Part shown: piece by piece, positions 1 through 8,436 of the stretch
Layout of the letters: each line of letters opens with the position of its first letter
Position numbering within the stretch: position 1 is the first letter of the stretch
From: JABCPE02 sp963516675
Lineage (GTDB): Bacteria; Bacteroidota; Bacteroidia; Flavobacteriales; Weeksellaceae
Direction: 5' to 3'
Length of the DNA: 64,000 nucleotides
NCBI GenBank assembly: GCA_963516675.1
Contig: CAUQBH010000004.1
Coordinates: forward strand, 72,345 to 136,344
Notes under the pieces: model-generated
What the model was told of the DNA's origin: nothing
Seen by the model: the letters and a program-made list of their open reading frames with translations, nothing else
Databases searched by the model: none
Translations under genes and position numbers: made by a program

Positions 1-242
1 CAGTACCATAGGGTTTTCTCATCCTCCGTATATTTGTCGCCAAACGCCATGGCTAATTTTAAGCAGTCCATATTCTCCGTGAACTCAGACGGCATCCGAT
101 GATAGCAGGCTATCTTGTTCATTGTTGAGGCAGTATCAAACGGAGTGGAGTCTGTCTCTTTATCGTTTAAAAAGGCGGTTAGATAGTCTAACAACTTCTG
201 GAATTGCTTGGGTTTTCCTAATTCTCTGCTTTTATATTTCAT
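1..242 (-). CDS. Hypothetical protein, partial (N-terminal part only)
   Basis: An open frame starts with ATG at 242 and runs uninterrupted off the left edge, giving about 80 visible residues beginning MKYKSRELGKPKQFQKLL. I do not recognise the family. It has no signal peptide and is predominantly charged and helical in appearance. It lies 77 bp upstream-side of a SUKH-type immunity gene on the same strand, so it probably belongs to the same row of small immunity-type genes. The C-terminus is outside the window, so full length is unknown. Confidence 0.6.
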   Translation of the reverse strand, partial: MKYKSRELGKPKQFQKLLDYLTAFLNDKETDSTPFDTASTMNKIACYHRMPSEFTENMDCLKLAMAFGDKYTEDEKTLWY

Positions 243-319
243 GATGTTGTCTTTGGTTTAGTTACAATTTTGTTTGAGGCATTTTCCATATTTTTTTCTT
301 TTAAAAATGCCCACTATTA

Positions 320-787
320 CTATAAATAGTTAGAATAATTTTTAGAAATTTCTATTTTCAAAAAATCTAAAAAATTTTCTGCATATAAATCATGTTCTCC
401 TGTAGATAAATCAAAGCAATAAACCTCTTCAGCTGCCTTATTATTTATGATTTTAAAATAAAAAAATCCTATATCATTAGCTTCTAGGAAGAAAAGTTTG
501 TCATGATTATTTTTATCGTAATTAACATTCCAGCTATAAGTGTAGAAAATATCCTGATCTGCTTCATCTCTATACTCAGGCGGAAATACTGTTTTAGTGG
601 ATTCTCCCCATAATGTTATAAAATCGTAATTTTTAATAAACCATCGATAGTATTCTGGTAGTTTCAGATTAAATTCCGACTCTCCAGCTTCAATCCAGCT
701 TTCATCGATCGAAGTATTCCGATTACATATTGAATTTGGTAACTTATCAAGAATTTCTGTTATTTGCTCAATTAATTTAGTCTCCAT
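320..787 (-). CDS. SMI1/KNR4 (SUKH) family immunity-type protein
   Basis: A 155-residue cytosolic protein with the SUKH layout: an N-terminal helix, then the W31-E region and the LPEYYRWF segment at 43-50, followed by beta-rich sequence and a C-terminal helix ending in a 'FLDFLK' type motif. SUKH proteins commonly neutralise toxins of contact-dependent or secreted polymorphic toxin systems by binding them; the partner cannot be told from sequence. It sits in a row of same-strand small genes with roughly 60-80 bp gaps. There is no signal peptide, and base composition is AT-rich like the neighbours. Family assignment is fairly safe, specific function is inference. Confidence 0.7.
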   Translation of the reverse strand: METKLIEQITEILDKLPNSICNRNTSIDESWIEAGESEFNLKLPEYYRWFIKNYDFITLWGESTKTVFPPEYRDEADQDIFYTYSWNVNYDKNNHDKLFFLEANDIGFFYFKIINNKAAEEVYCFDLSTGEHDLYAENFLDFLKIEISKNYSNYL

Positions 788-866
788 AAAATTTCTAGTT
801 TTTACATTATTTTAAAGGCGGGAATCAGATTATGGCTGCTTGTTCAGCTTGTCAATTTCTACTATT

Positions 867-1331
867 TTAGCCAAAGTATATTCCATGCTTTTTCAAGGCA
901 TCCAAATAAACATTTGCGCCCTTATCTCGTTTAATATAAAGAAGTCGTAACAAAGCAGAGATAAAGTCATCTTGTTTATCATCTTCCTGCTCTTCAAGCA
1001 GAATTTTTTCATAGATTTTTTTAAATTCACTTAAATTTAGTTCAAAAAATATAAGGTTTTGCGCTATGTGAGATAATACCATTTCATCTAACCTATTGTT
1101 TAGCAACATTTTATTAAGAAAAAACTCTTTTATTTTATTAGATTTTTGTCCATGTGTTGCTATAAATTTAATTATTTCCACTTGAACAAATTCATCCTCT
1201 TCATTATCAAATTCATTCAATAGGAATTTAATGAATTCATCACTTGGATTATTATCATAATCAGACAAAAAATCCATCTTTTTATCTTCGTTTTCGCATT
1301 TTTTATACGAAATAATATCTTTTTCTAACAT
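867..1331 (-). CDS. Small helical-repeat protein, probable immunity gene
   Basis: A 154-residue, acidic, almost entirely helical protein. The pattern of paired amphipathic helices (for example DEFIKFLLNEF, then FVQVEIIKFIATHG) resembles HEAT-like repeats, which occur in several immunity families. There is no signal peptide and no catalytic motif. The gene is strongly AT-rich and lies between a SUKH gene and another unrecognised small gene, all on the minus strand, consistent with an immunity array. The start ATG at 1331 is the only ATG giving the complete first helix. Function is inferred only from context. Confidence 0.55.
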   Translation of the reverse strand: MLEKDIISYKKCENEDKKMDFLSDYDNNPSDEFIKFLLNEFDNEEDEFVQVEIIKFIATHGQKSNKIKEFFLNKMLLNNRLDEMVLSHIAQNLIFFELNLSEFKKIYEKILLEEQEDDKQDDFISALLRLLYIKRDKGANVYLDALKKHGIYFG

Positions 1332-1399
1332 TATTCATTACTTTTTTGAGTTTTCCAATAGTTTTGTTTCTAATTTATAGGTCAAATTTATTTCATATT

Positions 1400-2005
1400 T
1401 TATTTATTCTTTTTCTCTAAAAATACCAAGAAGTGTTTATATTTTGGCTCATCTGCTAAATATTTTTGACAGGATTTCCTGATTTCTAAATGCAAACCTC
1501 TTTTATCCGTAAACCGTTCTAAAGCAATCTGAACTTGTGGTGCAAATCCTGCTATTTTGCGTTTGGTCAACCCCAGAATAATTACACTTGCAAACAGTGG
1601 ATTTCCCCAGAAAGCACTATGCTTTTGAATAACTTCAATAAATTGGACATCTAATTTATTCTCCCATAATGTCAAAATAAAACTTCGCCGACCATCAGCA
1701 TATTTTTCATTTTCTATTAGACTTAAAATCGTATCGGAAACCTTTTTCGATGATTTCAGCTGCGGATAAATCTTTTTCAAACCCATCATTAACCGCAATG
1801 CTATGGTATTAATCCTGTATTCAAATGCATAGTTAAGCATTTCTGAATCGTCTTTTTCTTTAAAATTATCAAAAGCAAATTCGCAGGCTTCCAAAACCCA
1901 TTCAGAAAGGGTGTCTTCGTTAAAATCATGCTCTTCTGAGATTAATCCATTCTCATAAGTTACCATTTTTTCGATAATTATCTTTTTGTTTTCGTCCATT
2001 TTCAT
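1400..2005 (-). CDS. Hypothetical protein, probable immunity gene
   Basis: A 201-residue soluble protein that I do not recognise. It is mostly helical, with a tryptophan-rich middle (SEWVLEACEFAFDNF near 35-50; AFWGNPLF near 130) and a lysine-rich tail. Two in-frame ATG codons lie at 2005 and 1999, and either could start it. It sits in the same-strand row of small genes between the helical-repeat gene and the high-GC gene at 2068-2985. Composition is AT-rich like the host. No secretion signal. An immunity role is suggested by neighbours alone. Confidence 0.5.
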   Translation of the reverse strand: MKMDENKKIIIEKMVTYENGLISEEHDFNEDTLSEWVLEACEFAFDNFKEKDDSEMLNYAFEYRINTIALRLMMGLKKIYPQLKSSKKVSDTILSLIENEKYADGRRSFILTLWENKLDVQFIEVIQKHSAFWGNPLFASVIILGLTKRKIAGFAPQVQIALERFTDKRGLHLEIRKSCQKYLADEPKYKHFLVFLEKKNK

Positions 2006-2067
2006 TTTCTTGGTTTAGCATTTTTTATTCGTATTGTTTAGTGAGAAACAATCGTAATATGGCAAAT

Positions 2068-2985
2068 TTACACTCGCTCATACGAAAATGCCCAATCCTC
2101 CGTTTGCAAGAATCCTTGCGACACTGCTTTGTCAAACGCCAGTTTTAGGGCTTCATCCCAATCCAGGAGTTTGGCGGCATAATCGTGTTGCGGTTTGATT
2201 TTTTCATATGCCTGCCACAGGATATGTTCGACGGGCAATTCGGTTGTTAAGCCTTTTTCTTCACGCAGTTTCAAAAAATACAGGATTTCTACCGGAAACA
2301 GGTAATAGGCAACCGATGTACACATCCGGCCGCTTTGTTTGGCCGACTGTTCGATATGGAAATCCAACGCCTGCCGCATGGCCTGCTGGATTGCGGCACA
2401 ATCGGGCTCGTATAGGCCGCGCACTAATTCGGCATAGCCGCTGTTTTCGTTTTCGAACACGAGAAAGCTGCCGAAATGTTCCAACGGCAGGTTTTGGCTT
2501 TTTGCCCACAATTGCGCGATAAGGCGCGGAATATCGGTATGCTCAAGCTGCTCCCTCGCCTTTGCGTCTTGCTCGAAACGGTAGAAAAAATTACCCAAAT
2601 AATCGGCACGGTTTTGATAGCCCAGCAAATGGGAATGTGCCAGCATAAACGCGGTTCCCGCTTCAATATCCCCGTCATGGGCGATTTTAAACTTCATCCA
2701 TCTGCCGTCGTAAGCGCGGTCTATATAATCCCAACCGTCTTGTTCGCCTGACAAGAGTTTCAGGCCGCCGTAATAGGCAAAATAGGCATAGCGGTGGCTG
2801 ATATTCATAACCGCCGTCCAGCCTGCATCGGCTTTGCCGGACCTCAACTGCTTTTGAAACCTCTGATAGGCAGAGTTGTCCATAAAATACGGATTGGCAA
2901 TTGCTTCGCTATAGTCGGAATTGTCTTCCGTCCAAGCCTTATATTGGTTAATGATGCGTTTTAATTGTTTCTCTAATAAAGCCAT
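2068..2985 (-). CDS. High-GC putative immunity protein, likely acquired from Neisseriaceae
   Basis: A 305-residue, helix-rich soluble protein with many aromatic residues (HRYAYFAYYGGLKLL near 70-85; GNFFYRFEQD near 145). I do not recognise a named domain with certainty; the layout recalls all-helical immunity proteins. An in-frame TTG at 3009 would add eight residues, but ATG at 2985 is the better start. The base composition is foreign: for example 36 of 60 bases are G/C at 2341-2400, against under 40% in nearly all surrounding rows. A near-match to a Neisseriaceae uptake word lies upstream at 3059-3070. A host-type TAnnTTTG box lies at 3007-3014, so the gene may be expressed. Coding status is firm, function is inference. 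Confidence 0.7.
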   Translation of the reverse strand: MALLEKQLKRIINQYKAWTEDNSDYSEAIANPYFMDNSAYQRFQKQLRSGKADAGWTAVMNISHRYAYFAYYGGLKLLSGEQDGWDYIDRAYDGRWMKFKIAHDGDIEAGTAFMLAHSHLLGYQNRADYLGNFFYRFEQDAKAREQLEHTDIPRLIAQLWAKSQNLPLEHFGSFLVFENENSGYAELVRGLYEPDCAAIQQAMRQALDFHIEQSAKQSGRMCTSVAYYLFPVEILYFLKLREEKGLTTELPVEHILWQAYEKIKPQHDYAAKLLDWDEALKLAFDKAVSQGFLQTEDWAFSYERV

Positions 2986-3006
2986 AGTTATTTTTAATTT
3001 ATCAAG

Positions 3007-3014
3007 CAAATATA
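3007..3014 (-). promoter_or_regulatory. Bacteroidota -7 promoter box (TATATTTG)
   Basis: On the minus strand the sequence reads TATATTTG, matching the TAnnTTTG -7 consensus of this phylum, 22 bp before the ATG of the high-GC gene. No clear TTG element was found at the usual distance upstream. Confidence 0.45.
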
Positions 3015-3058
3015 GAGAAAATATTACGCATAGCTCTTAGATAGCCTTGTCTCCTTAA

Positions 3059-3070
3059 AGACTACCTGAA
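3059..3070 (+). other. Near-match to a Neisseriaceae DNA uptake word (AGACTACCTGAA)
   Basis: The 12-mer AGACTACCTGAA differs at one base from AGGCTACCTGAA, the uptake-word dialect that I recall being described for Eikenella. It lies between the high-GC gene and the next gene. A one-mismatch 12-mer could occur by chance, but its position next to foreign-looking DNA makes it notable. Confidence 0.4.
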
Positions 3071-3140
3071 AACTGAAACCGCATGCGTGCAGAACACACA
3101 CACTACCCAAGTAGGCTATGCTGACTACTTTACTGTTTTC

Positions 3141-3665
3141 TTACTCTTCAACTAACCATAAAAAATATTGGGCTAAATTTTCAAATATTTGTTCCGATTG
3201 CCCTGTATAGCACCATATTTGCGGTTCAACAGCATCAGGCGTTACCCAAACCAACAACACATAATCTCCATTTTCTCTATCTTCAATAGCAAATAATGAA
3301 AGTTGGTTATCGGGATACAGTTGAGGTGCAGAACCTTCCCAATTTTTCCTCATTACATCAATCCATCTCCTGAAATATTTTGTTCTTAGAGTTTTGTTTA
3401 TTTTCTCATGCCCTAAGAATTCAGCATCACAATCTTTCCAATTATCAGCAAATGCAAATCTGTCTTTCAACATGGGAGACAACGGCCGATTGAAATCGGT
3501 TTGTAGCGTTGGAATAAAATTGGGCGATTTTTTTGGTTTTTGGATAATTTGCTTGTCAACACAAATATCTTTTTCTTTCCAGCCAAATTTCTGCATGCCT
3601 TCAATTATTTCCCTTCTCCTTGATTCATAGGAGGCGGCATATTGTTTCATTAGTTCTATTAACAT
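3141..3665 (-). CDS. Hypothetical protein, SUKH-like C-terminal layout
   Basis: A 174-residue soluble protein. The C-terminal half (residues about 110-174) has alternating beta strands ending in GQSEQIFENLAQYFLWLVEE, a pattern like the end of SUKH domains, but the N-terminal helix and LP motif typical of SUKH are not clear, so the family is uncertain. It belongs to the same minus-strand row of small immunity-type genes and follows the intergenic stretch that carries the uptake-like word. The start ATG at 3665 is preceded by GGATAAATTT. No signal peptide. Confidence 0.5.
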   Translation of the reverse strand: MLIELMKQYAASYESRRREIIEGMQKFGWKEKDICVDKQIIQKPKKSPNFIPTLQTDFNRPLSPMLKDRFAFADNWKDCDAEFLGHEKINKTLRTKYFRRWIDVMRKNWEGSAPQLYPDNQLSLFAIEDRENGDYVLLVWVTPDAVEPQIWCYTGQSEQIFENLAQYFLWLVEE

Positions 3666-3719
3666 AAATTTATCCTTAAAATCTGCTCAAAAGATAAGTC
3701 TTTAGACAGAGTGTTGGAG

Positions 3720-4151
3720 TCAAGAATCTGACCTATAGTTTTTATAAAATTTCCAAGCATCATCGTGCCCTTTAAAAGCACGAGCTTTGCCCGATTTATA
3801 GGCTTTATCAAACATTTCAAATGCTAGGTCAAATTTATTCATCTTCAAATAAATTTCACCAATAACAATATAGTCATCATCATAATTTCTATCTGGAAAT
3901 TTAATTAGATTAACAGCCCATTTTATAGCTTCTTCGTATTGTTCTTTTTCAACAAAGATAGCGGTTATTTGATAACAAAAACACCAACCTAATCCATCAA
4001 TATCATTTTGATAAGGAGGCTGTATAAAACCATTGAACCAAGCATCTTGATATATTTCTAGCGCTTTATCAATATCGCCTTCGTCATATAACATATCTGC
4101 TTTATCCAAACAATCATTAATAAAGTCTATATTATTTAATTTATTGGTCAT
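3720..4151 (-). CDS. Small TPR-like protein
   Basis: A 143-residue acidic protein with two tetratricopeptide-like helix pairs: around residues 14-45 (ADMLYDEGDIDKALEIYQDA) and 92-125 (IGEIYLKMNKFDLAFEMFDKA), with a third degenerate pair between them. TPRs mediate protein-protein contacts. No signal peptide. It is the last small gene of the row before the polysaccharide operon, so an immunity or chaperone-like role is possible. The repeat assignment is visible in sequence; the role is inference. Confidence 0.6.
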   Translation of the reverse strand: MTNKLNNIDFINDCLDKADMLYDEGDIDKALEIYQDAWFNGFIQPPYQNDIDGLGWCFCYQITAIFVEKEQYEEAIKWAVNLIKFPDRNYDDDYIVIGEIYLKMNKFDLAFEMFDKAYKSGKARAFKGHDDAWKFYKNYRSDS

Positions 4152-4260
4152 AATCTAAGAATCTATATTATTAAAATTAAGGTAATCTTCTAATTGATTC
4201 AGATAGATGGTTTATTGTTTTTCCTTGTTTTCCTATTTTCAAAAATATTTATTCCAAAAC

Positions 4261-5355
4261 CTAACTTCCCAGCTCTTTATAAACTTTCATCAAGTCCCTG
4301 AAAATCTGCTCATCGGTAAATTTCTGAACAAAATCAAGTCCTTTTTCTGCTCGGAATCTGCATTCTTCGGGATTATCCCATAACTGTTTGATTTTAAACC
4401 TAATATCCTCCACATCCAGCGGATTGACATATAGAGAATGTTCTCCCCCAGCCTCTGGAAGACAGCTCGTATCACTCGTAATGACAGGCGTTTCCGAAAA
4501 CAAAGCCTCTATCACAGGAATACCAAAGCCCTCAAATAAACTTGGATAAATGAAAATCTCCGCCAAACGATAAATTCCCGCCAGTTCCTGCATGGAAACA
4601 TTCTCCAAAAACAAGGCTTTTACTTTATTTTTTGCAAGTTCCTGCTCTATTTTTTGGAAATATTTCGTCTTCTTTCCTACTACAACCAGCGGAATATCAG
4701 TGCTTTGCAGAGCCTTCACCACCGAAAGCAGATTTTTCCGCTCCTCTATCGTTCCCACATTTAGCAGAAATCTCTCTGGAAGACCGAATTTTTGTTTTAT
4801 TTCTTCCAGCTGTTCATCGGAATATTTTTCCTTAAAAGCCTGATGACAGCCCTGATAAACCACCCTGATTTTTTCTTCTGGAATTTTCAGAAACTCTATA
4901 ATGTCTCTTTTGGTCTGCTCTGATATTGCGATGACCAAATCTGCCATTTGTGCCGCTTTTTTGAACTTCCAAAAATGAATTTTTCTGTCAAAAAACGAAT
5001 ACAACTTTGGATAGCGCACAAAAATCAAATCGTGTATGGTCACGATTTTTTTTATCGGTTTTTCATTCCATTTTAGAGGCAATTCTCCCGAAAGTCCATG
5101 AAAAATATCCGCTCCCAAATTCTGCGCATCTACGCCCATTTTAAGCTGTCTTGCGAGCATTCCTTTTGATACGGAAGCGTAGGAAACATTAGGAAGGGAC
5201 AAAATCTCCTTTCCTCTTTGGCTTTGTTTTTCGGCTAAAAGGACAAACTCATCTTCTGGCGAATATTCCGCTAAAATCCTTACCAAATCACGAGAATAAT
5301 TTCCAAGCCCTGAAGTATTGTGAAAAAACCTTTTGGCATCAAATGCTATTTTCAT
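4261..5355 (-). CDS. Glycosyltransferase family 4 (GT-B fold)
   Basis: A 364-residue cytosolic GT-B glycosyltransferase. The N-terminal domain starts with MKIAFDAKRF and the glycine loop NTSGLGNYS at 13-21; the donor-binding domain has NVGTIEERKN at 199-208 and the E-x7-E motif EGFGIPVIE at 275-283. Such enzymes add a sugar from a nucleotide donor to a lipid-linked or polysaccharide acceptor. It is the last gene of a seven-gene operon, and its ATG overlaps the stop of the upstream deacetylase by one base, implying translational coupling. Sugar specificity cannot be read from sequence. Confidence 0.88.
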   Translation of the reverse strand: MKIAFDAKRFFHNTSGLGNYSRDLVRILAEYSPEDEFVLLAEKQSQRGKEILSLPNVSYASVSKGMLARQLKMGVDAQNLGADIFHGLSGELPLKWNEKPIKKIVTIHDLIFVRYPKLYSFFDRKIHFWKFKKAAQMADLVIAISEQTKRDIIEFLKIPEEKIRVVYQGCHQAFKEKYSDEQLEEIKQKFGLPERFLLNVGTIEERKNLLSVVKALQSTDIPLVVVGKKTKYFQKIEQELAKNKVKALFLENVSMQELAGIYRLAEIFIYPSLFEGFGIPVIEALFSETPVITSDTSCLPEAGGEHSLYVNPLDVEDIRFKIKQLWDNPEECRFRAEKGLDFVQKFTDEQIFRDLMKVYKELGS

Positions 5356-6131
5356 TATTTTTTGCTTTCGTTTTGTATTAAATCTCTATAAAGACCTGTT
5401 TTCCAACCTTTTTCGTTGATAAATTTCAATAATTCATCAAAGCGCTGTATCATTTCTTTTCCTGAATTTCGCATCACATAAGCTGGAAAATTAAATTCCT
5501 TTTGGTGCAAATCGGTAAATTCCCACGGATGAAAATACAAGACTGCGTATCTTGTTGATTTCATGCACTTTGCTAATAAAAATTTATAAATCCACAACGG
5601 AAAATTATGAAACGAAAGCCAAAAAAGTGGAATTCTGAACCAGCTCACAGCCGTTGGTATCTGCCACAAGCCGTTTTCATTGAAAAATCGTTTGGAAATA
5701 TGCAATTTATTGTATCTCCCTGGTAAAAGAGTCGGATTTACAGAAGAATTGTACTCAAAACCAGCTTTTTTCACTTCTTCGGAATCCACTTCGCGCATTC
5801 TGGGCATCCGCAGGCCTTTTATTTCTACATTAAACTGATTTTCAAGCGCTTCTTTGGACATTTTCAAATGCTCGTTCTCAAAATCAGAATGATAATAAGT
5901 ATGAGAAGCCAGCTCGTGTCCCTCTGAAATGAGCCTTTCTATAAGGTCTGGAACCTGCTGTGCAAAAACAACCGTAGAGAAAAAAGTTGCCTTTGCATTA
6001 TGCTTTTTCAAAATATTCAAAATGGAAATCAATCCCTGCCGAGAAATCGCTATTTGCCTTTGGAAATCAATATCATAGCCATATTCCTTAGGCATATCAA
6101 ATTCTTCTATATCAAAACTTAGGTAAATCAT
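5355..6131 (-). CDS. Polysaccharide deacetylase (CE4/NodB type)
   Basis: A 258-residue protein with NodB-fold motifs: the metal/catalytic start FDIEEFD at 6-12, ATFFSTV at 48-54 and the metal-binding H77-x3-H81 (SHTYYH). A late FHPWEF segment resembles the final conserved histidine region. CE4 enzymes remove N- or O-acetyl groups from polysaccharides. No signal peptide is seen, so it probably acts on a cytosolic lipid-linked intermediate. It lies between the transthyretin-like gene (11 bp gap) and the GT4 gene (1 bp overlap) in the same operon, supporting a role in surface glycan assembly. Confidence 0.85.
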   Translation of the reverse strand: MIYLSFDIEEFDMPKEYGYDIDFQRQIAISRQGLISILNILKKHNAKATFFSTVVFAQQVPDLIERLISEGHELASHTYYHSDFENEHLKMSKEALENQFNVEIKGLRMPRMREVDSEEVKKAGFEYNSSVNPTLLPGRYNKLHISKRFFNENGLWQIPTAVSWFRIPLFWLSFHNFPLWIYKFLLAKCMKSTRYAVLYFHPWEFTDLHQKEFNFPAYVMRNSGKEMIQRFDELLKFINEKGWKTGLYRDLIQNESKK

Positions 6132-6142
6132 TTTTGTAATTA

Positions 6143-6547
6143 TTAGTTTCCTCTGTAAGTAGAATAGCCATACGGAGACAATGTAATCGGGATATGGTAA
6201 TGCTGAGTATCCTTTATCTCAAAAACTACTTCTATAAAAGGGTAAAAAGTTTTTTGTTTCAATCGCTCAAAATAAGGAACAATATGAAAAGTAAGTTTAT
6301 AGATTCCATTATTATTTTTACCCGATTCTTCTTTCAAAAATTCTTTAATTCTCCCGTTATTATCCGTGTATTTTTCGTCTATCACTACCCAATTTTGATT
6401 TTTATCCTGTTTGTATAGGCTTATTTTTACATTTGGCGCTGGTTTTCCTTGTGAAATATCCAAAATATGACTTGACAATTGATATTTTTCTTGCGCTTGA
6501 ATAAAAGAGCTGAAAAGCATTAACGATATTAAAATTATATTTCTCAT
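6143..6547 (-). CDS. Exported 5-hydroxyisourate hydrolase-like (transthyretin-like) protein
   Basis: A 134-residue protein with an N-terminal signal peptide (MRNIILISLMLFSSFIQAQ, cut likely after A18). The mature part fits the HIU hydrolase/transthyretin fold: SSHILD with H27, R66, H118 in YHIP, and the C-terminal SPYGYSTYRGN. The family's final tetrapeptide is usually YRGS; here it is YRGN. HIU hydrolase converts 5-hydroxyisourate to OHCU in urate breakdown, but no other urate gene is present and the neighbours are glycosyltransferases 11-12 bp away on either side. Either the gene has been captured into the operon or it serves another periplasmic role. Family confident, role uncertain. Confidence 0.78.
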   Translation of the reverse strand: MRNIILISLMLFSSFIQAQEKYQLSSHILDISQGKPAPNVKISLYKQDKNQNWVVIDEKYTDNNGRIKEFLKEESGKNNNGIYKLTFHIVPYFERLKQKTFYPFIEVVFEIKDTQHYHIPITLSPYGYSTYRGN

Positions 6548-6559
6548 TTTTATGTATTT

Positions 6560-7267
6560 TTATTTATAAAATAATACTCTGAATAAATTTTTAATTTCTT
6601 TTGATAATGTAGCATTAGAAAAATTGGTAAATTCAATATTTTCATTAGGAGTTACTACAATTTCCTTTATTTTTAATTTTCTCTTAACAACCTTTAATAA
6701 AAACTCAAAGTCCATAATAAAAGAATTACTTTTTGTTTCTATTAAAATGGGCGCTACACTATATTTCATTCCTTTAAGACCTGCCTGCGAATCTCTTATT
6801 TTTCCTTTTGATAATACATAGGAAAATAATTTCACAAATTGTGAAATTATTTTCCGTTTAAACGGAAGTTTTTTATTATAAGATGAATCTCGAATAGAAA
6901 TTACCACATCTGTTTCATCATTTTGTAAGGCCTCATAAAGATTATAAAGAGCCTTTATACCAAAAGGAAAATCAATATCATAGAATGCCACAATATCAGC
7001 ATTGGAATGTTTTACACCTTCTTTTATAGCTCCTCCTTTTCCTTTGTTTTGTGGTAAATCTACAAAAAGAAAATTATCACCAAATAAAACTTTATATCTC
7101 TCAATATGAAGAAGATAGTCTTTATTGGAAGAACCATCATTTACCAAGATAATTCTAAAATCCTTGATTATTTTGTCGATAATCAAATGAGAAAGATTAT
7201 TTTCAAATATCTGTAAAATATGTTCTTTTGTGTTATAAAAAGGAACGATGATATCTATTTTCTTCAT
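6560..7267 (-). CDS. Glycosyltransferase family 2 (polyprenyl-phosphate type)
   Basis: A 235-residue GT-A fold enzyme. After KIDIIVPFYN come the nucleotide-binding VNDGSS (near 45), the metal-binding DIDF (near 98) and DSQAGLKG (near 160), which is typical of DPM1-like enzymes that load a sugar on polyprenyl phosphate. A TTG three codons upstream could start it, but ATG at 7267 fits better. It overlaps the 3' end of the upstream membrane glycosyltransferase gene by 35 bp, implying coupled translation. No membrane helix, so likely peripheral at the inner membrane. It may supply the lipid-linked sugar used by the adjacent GT87-like protein. Confidence 0.85.
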   Translation of the reverse strand: MKKIDIIVPFYNTKEHILQIFENNLSHLIIDKIIKDFRIILVNDGSSNKDYLLHIERYKVLFGDNFLFVDLPQNKGKGGAIKEGVKHSNADIVAFYDIDFPFGIKALYNLYEALQNDETDVVISIRDSSYNKKLPFKRKIISQFVKLFSYVLSKGKIRDSQAGLKGMKYSVAPILIETKSNSFIMDFEFLLKVVKRKLKIKEIVVTPNENIEFTNFSNATLSKEIKNLFRVLFYK

Positions 7268-8414
7268 TTTCTTCAAAATTTAAAAAACACATTTCCCAAA
7301 TGATACTCAGCCAAATAAGCGCTGGCGGAACTGCCCGTAAAGAGTACCGAATAATATAGGGTTCTTTCAGCGGTTTGAATATATCTGTTGGGGAAAGTGA
7401 TGCTAAAATAGCTAAGGATAACAAAATGATTTTCAAGGTTTTATTTTTATTCGGAGTAGAAACAAACCAAATTCCTATCCCTACATAAGCGATGATATAA
7501 GTACTATTTTCTGTCCCTGTGCTGAACAAACAGAGAAATATACTCACCGATGCCAACAATAACAATCTGAACTTCAAGTTTTTATACTGATTTATTCGTA
7601 AATAAGGCAGCGCAAATAAAACTAGTCCAATAGCAATCACCACCAAATTATTATTATAAATTCCCGTTCGCTGCAAAAATCCTAAAAGGGAAAGATTTTG
7701 CAAATTATAATGCGAGGTGTCTAAATTTGAGCCGTTTTTCTCCGAAAGAGAAATATACCATTCGTAATATTGAGAAATTACATAATCCGTTGAGGAATAA
7801 AGCATTGGCAAACAAAATAACAGCCCGAGCCACAGCAGTCCAGACCACACAAAACGCCATTTATCTTTAGCAAAAAAGAAAAATGCCAGACCTACAATTC
7901 CATAAAGCTTCGTTAAAAGCCCAATAACAATGAACAGCGTAGCCCAGTGGCTTTTCCCTTTTTCAATGAAAACAAATGATCCCAAAAGCAGGGCTATAAT
8001 GCTGATATTGAATTGCTGCATCGCTGCTGCAGTATATAAATCGTGAGCGGAGATGAATAAAACGCCTATAATTGCCCATTTTGGGAGAGGAAGCTGGCGA
8101 ATAGCCCAATACAAAAATGCTGAATTAGCCAAAATCCATAACGAACAGCCCAGCCAATTAGGCAAAACAGCAAAAGGTGCTATAATCCCGCTGAAAAATA
8201 TTCCATAATGATTCATATCAAAATATTCCTCTGGATATGGAACATAAAGCGGAAGCTGCTGTATCGTATGCCAGAAAACTCCTTTGAATATCAGATAGTT
8301 ATTATGCTTTTCTGGTCGGAAAGCTATCTGGAGAACAGCCACCAAAGACAACCCAAACCACAAAACAGTAATAAAACGATAATTCTGAAAGAACTTTTTT
8401 ATCATTAAATTCAT
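7233..8414 (-). CDS. GT87/DUF2029-like integral membrane glycosyltransferase
   Basis: A 393-residue protein with about ten hydrophobic segments, consistent with a GT-C fold transferase of the mannosyltransferase-like DUF2029/GT87 group, which use polyprenyl-phosphate sugars at the outer face of the inner membrane. The long loop after the first helix (YVPYPEEYFDMNHYG near 52-66) carries acidic residues typical of GT-C active sites. A TTG at 8429 would add five residues; ATG at 8414, preceded by AAAAGGAAAT, is chosen. It lies between the acyltransferase and GT2 genes of the operon. Family is likely, sugar unknown. Confidence 0.75.
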   Translation of the reverse strand: MNLMIKKFFQNYRFITVLWFGLSLVAVLQIAFRPEKHNNYLIFKGVFWHTIQQLPLYVPYPEEYFDMNHYGIFFSGIIAPFAVLPNWLGCSLWILANSAFLYWAIRQLPLPKWAIIGVLFISAHDLYTAAAMQQFNISIIALLLGSFVFIEKGKSHWATLFIVIGLLTKLYGIVGLAFFFFAKDKWRFVWSGLLWLGLLFCLPMLYSSTDYVISQYYEWYISLSEKNGSNLDTSHYNLQNLSLLGFLQRTGIYNNNLVVIAIGLVLFALPYLRINQYKNLKFRLLLLASVSIFLCLFSTGTENSTYIIAYVGIGIWFVSTPNKNKTLKIILLSLAILASLSPTDIFKPLKEPYIIRYSLRAVPPALIWLSIIWEMCFLNFEENEENRYHRSFL

Positions 8415-8436
8415 ATTTCCTTTTAACAACTATCTA

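Noticed and set aside
2208..2751. Extra reading frames on both strands inside the high-GC gene
   Set aside because: Higher GC lowers stop frequency; the 305-residue frame alone has protein-like composition.
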